Origin: DATKLX01 sp035542155
GTDB lineage: Bacteria; Chloroflexota; Anaerolineae; Anaerolineales; Anaerolineaceae
DNA length: 8,297 nucleotides
NCBI GenBank assembly: GCA_035542155.1
Contig: DATKLX010000022.1
Span: 1-8,297 of the forward strand
Direction of reading: 5' to 3'
Position 1 is the stretch's first letter; the number at the start of each line of letters is the position of its first letter. Below the pieces are notes generated by a model that saw nothing but the letters and a program-made list of their open reading frames with translations, was not told the origin of the DNA and made no database searches. Below are positions 6,189 through 8,297 of this stretch, piece by piece. A program made the position numbers and the translations under genes.

Positions 6189-8297
6189 TTACACCTCGAC
6201 AGCTCCCAGCGTCAGGAGCGCCTGCCGCTGCGCCTCCGTGATGCCCGTCAGGCCGGTGATGTCCATCCGCTCGTAGAGGCGATCGGGTCGCAGCGTGCGC
6301 AACTGGGCGCCAGTCCGTGCGTCCCACAGGTGTACGGTCCCGTCCTGCGCCGCATCGGCGACCAGGCTCCCATCACCGCTCAAGGCCACTCCCCAGGTTG
6401 ACGACGCGTGCCCGGTAAGGGTCTGCAGACACTCCCCGCTCGCAGCATCCCACAGACGCACCGTCCCATCAGTCCCACCGGTCGCCAAGAGACTTCCATC
6501 CGAACTCAGTTCCACGTCCCAGACCGCGTCTGTGTGTCCGGTGAGGATCTTCAGGCACTCCCCGCTCGAAGCATCCCATAGCCGTACGCTGGCATCAACT
6601 CCACAACTTGCCACGCGCCGCCCGTCCCCACTCAACGTTGCGTTCCAGACGCCTCCCTCGTGCCCGGTGAGGACTTCCTGACATTCACCGCTGGCCACGT
6701 CCCACACCCGCACGGTCCCGTCCATGGCGCCGCTGACCACATGCTGTCCGTCCGCGCTCAATGCCAGGCCGCGGATATCGCCTGTATGTCCGGTGAGCAT
6801 CCGTAGACATGTTCCGCTCGCCGAGTCCCACACCTCAACTGTGCCATGAGTGGTGCATGCCAGCCGTTGTCCGTCCGCGCTCAGCGCAACGCCCCAGACT
6901 GAATGTCCAGCGAGAGTCAACCGACATTCACCGCTGGCCACATCCCACAGCCGCACCTTCCCATCCATGCCGGCGCTTACCATCCGCCGACCCTGAGCAT
7001 CCAACGCCACACCCTGGACTCCACCCGGGTGCGCCAAGGCCTTGAGGCACTTCCCGCTCGAGGTGTCCCAGATGCGTGCGGTGGCATCGGCTCCGCCGGT
7101 GGCCAGCCGCTGCCCATCCCCACTCAGCGCCACGCTCCAGATCGCGGTCGTGTACCCGGTGATCACATGCACGCACTCCCCACGCTCTGCATCCCACAGC
7201 CGCACCGTCCCATCCCACCCGCCGCTGGCAAGGAGCTGCCCATCTGTATTCAGCGCCACACCGCGAATCCCACCTGTGTGCCCGGTAAGTACCTTCTTAA
7301 TCTCACCGCTCGCGGCGTCCCGCAGCCGCACCGTGAAATCGCCTCCACCGCTCGCCAGCCGCAGGCCGTCCGCGCTCAACGCCACGACGGCTTCGCCAGA
7401 ATGCCCGGCGAGGACCTGTAGACCTTCGCCGCTCGGCGCATCCCATACGCGAATGGTGGAATCGAACCCGCTGCTCCACACCCGCTGTCCATCTGGGCTC
7501 AGCGCCAGCTTTGTGACTGGGCTCGCGTGCCCGGTGAGTACCTGCAGGCACGCTCCGCTCGTGGTCTCCCACTGGCGTACGACCCCATCCAATCCACTGC
7601 TCCAAACCCACTTACCATCTTCGCTGAACGCCAGGTCGGTGACTCCGCCAGCGTGCCCGGTGAGTACCTGCAGGCACGCTCCGCTCTCAATGTCCCACAG
7701 ACGTATCTCCCCGTTCACAGCACCGCCCACCAGACGCTGTCCATCGGCGCTGAACGCCACGCTCCAGACCGCCGCCTTGTGCCCGGTGAACGTGTGCAGA
7801 CTCTTCCCGCTTGCGATTTCACTCAGGCTCACCGTGCCGTCTCCCCACGCGATTGCCAGATACTGCCCGTCAACGCTTATCCTCAGGCCCCACACCGGAC
7901 CCAGCGGGCGTGTCATGACGAAGATCAATTGTCGGTCCTGAACCCGCCATAACCGCACTGCCCCGTCGAAGGTGCCTGCCGCCAGATACCGTCCATCCCG
8001 GCTGAGCGCGATGGACATGACTGCGCCCATCGGCTCCCCGAATACGCAGTCGTTGAGGTGGGCTCCGGTCAGGCTCGCTTCCTGAGCCGGGGCGGCCAGG
8101 AACACCTGCCGCAATTCCAATCGGGCAAGATCCAGCCCGCACAGGTCACCCCGCATCAGGCGCAGCAGGTTGACCACGTTTCCCGGCCCATAGCCCTGCT
8201 CCGCTTCCGGCCGATTGCGCCAACCCTCCAGCAGCCTCATCAGCCGCTGTCCGGCATCCTCCTGGCCCAGGCGCGCCTTCAGCCGCTCCAGGATGGG
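6189..8297 (-). CDS. STAND/NACHT-type WD40-repeat protein, C-terminal part (partial)
   Basis: An open frame of 702 codons enters from the right edge and ends in TAA at 6189; the true start lies outside the window. The ATG at 8240 is internal, because the 19 codons before it (ILERLKARLGQ...) continue naturally. Counting from that Met, residues 1-70 are the helical linker and pentapeptide-like stretch usual between an NB-ARC/NACHT ATPase and its propeller (EGWRNRPEAEQGYGPGNVVN, then GDLCGLDLARLELRQ). Residues 71-653 are 14 WD40 blades of mostly 42 residues (SADGQRLASGG-DGTVRLWD-SGECLQVLTGH type), enough for two seven-bladed propellers. Blade 10 is three residues short. Residues 651-683 are a tail containing YERMDITGLTGITEAQR and ending LGAVEV. 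In this family the propeller senses a ligand, the NTPase oligomerises and an N-terminal effector acts; neither is visible here, so defence versus other signalling cannot be decided. Confidence 0.88.
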   Translation of the reverse strand, partial: PILERLKARLGQEDAGQRLMRLLEGWRNRPEAEQGYGPGNVVNLLRLMRGDLCGLDLARLELRQVFLAAPAQEASLTGAHLNDCVFGEPMGAVMSIALSRDGRYLAAGTFDGAVRLWRVQDRQLIFVMTRPLGPVWGLRISVDGQYLAIAWGDGTVSLSEIASGKSLHTFTGHKAAVWSVAFSADGQRLVGGAVNGEIRLWDIESGACLQVLTGHAGGVTDLAFSEDGKWVWSSGLDGVVRQWETTSGACLQVLTGHASPVTKLALSPDGQRVWSSGFDSTIRVWDAPSGEGLQVLAGHSGEAVVALSADGLRLASGGGDFTVRLRDAASGEIKKVLTGHTGGIRGVALNTDGQLLASGGWDGTVRLWDAERGECVHVITGYTTAIWSVALSGDGQRLATGGADATARIWDTSSGKCLKALAHPGGVQGVALDAQGRRMVSAGMDGKVRLWDVASGECRLTLAGHSVWGVALSADGQRLACTTHGTVEVWDSASGTCLRMLTGHTGDIRGLALSADGQHVVSGAMDGTVRVWDVASGECQEVLTGHEGGVWNATLSGDGRRVASCGVDASVRLWDASSGECLKILTGHTDAVWDVELSSDGSLLATGGTDGTVRLWDAASGECLQTLTGHASSTWGVALSGDGSLVADAAQDGTVHLWDARTGAQLRTLRPDRLYERMDITGLTGITEAQRQALLTLGAVEV
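6282..8030 (-). repeat. Tandem 126-base coding repeats (14 WD40 blades)
   Basis: The WD40 part of the gene is a tandem array with a period of 126 bases (42 codons). Most blades are 42 residues; blades ending near residues 320 and 403 are 41, and the one ending near 484 is 39. Most copies are diverged in DNA, but two neighbouring units share a perfect 36-base stretch (7525-7560 and 7651-7686), exactly one period apart and coding for SGACLQVLTGHA in both. Confidence 0.85.

Noticed and set aside
7042..7941. Plus-strand frame of 299 codons opposite the WD40 repeats
   Set aside because: Its Pro/Ser/Arg repeats follow the 126-base blade period and so arise from the sense-strand repeat.
6282..8030. 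Regularly spaced repeats resembling a CRISPR or satellite array
   Set aside because: The 126-base period is in frame and encodes WD40 blades; there are no short identical repeats with unique spacers.

Overview
This GC-rich window looks like an accessory stretch of a Chloroflexota genome, most likely Anaerolineae. The case rests on a large STAND-type WD40 protein with a tail I recall from that phylum, a secreted Asp-box protein ending in FFPLISR, and a Tat-exported flavodoxin beside a DUF6544 protein. This placement is inferred from protein style only, since no rRNA, tRNA or marker gene is present. Every intact gene lies on the minus strand, so transcription runs from high to low coordinates. 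The only coding trace on the plus strand is a broken lamin-tail-domain fragment.

Layout in the direction of transcription. (1) 8297-6189: C-terminal part of a STAND/NACHT-type WD40 protein, with 14 blades and a conserved tail; its N-terminal effector and NTPase lie outside the window. A strong intrinsic terminator follows six bases after its stop. (2) 6063-5354: a two-gene unit joined by an ATGA overlap. The first gene is an FAD-linked oxidase that has lost its middle in frame; the second is a small VOC (glyoxalase-fold) protein. (3) 5353-5003: a gene-free, relatively AT-rich stretch with inverted repeats. (4) 5002-2795: a 735-residue secreted protein joining an Asp-box (BNR/Ycf48-like) propeller to a DUF1906 (Rv2525c-like) glycoside-hydrolase-like domain and an Ig-like domain. 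(5) 2786-2610 (plus strand): the lamin-tail relic. (6) 2545-1: a tight operon of a membrane-anchored DUF6544 protein, an eight-helix membrane protein (TAATG overlap), a Tat-signal flavodoxin (24-base gap), and the start of another membrane protein (16-base gap).

The operon at 2545-1 is the best candidate for an undescribed system: four envelope proteins made together, one of which appears to carry a flavin outside the membrane. The STAND protein resembles a signalling or defence sensor, but its effector cannot be seen. The damaged oxidase and the lamin-tail relic, with several unrelated short units, suggest a region that undergoes deletion and rearrangement.
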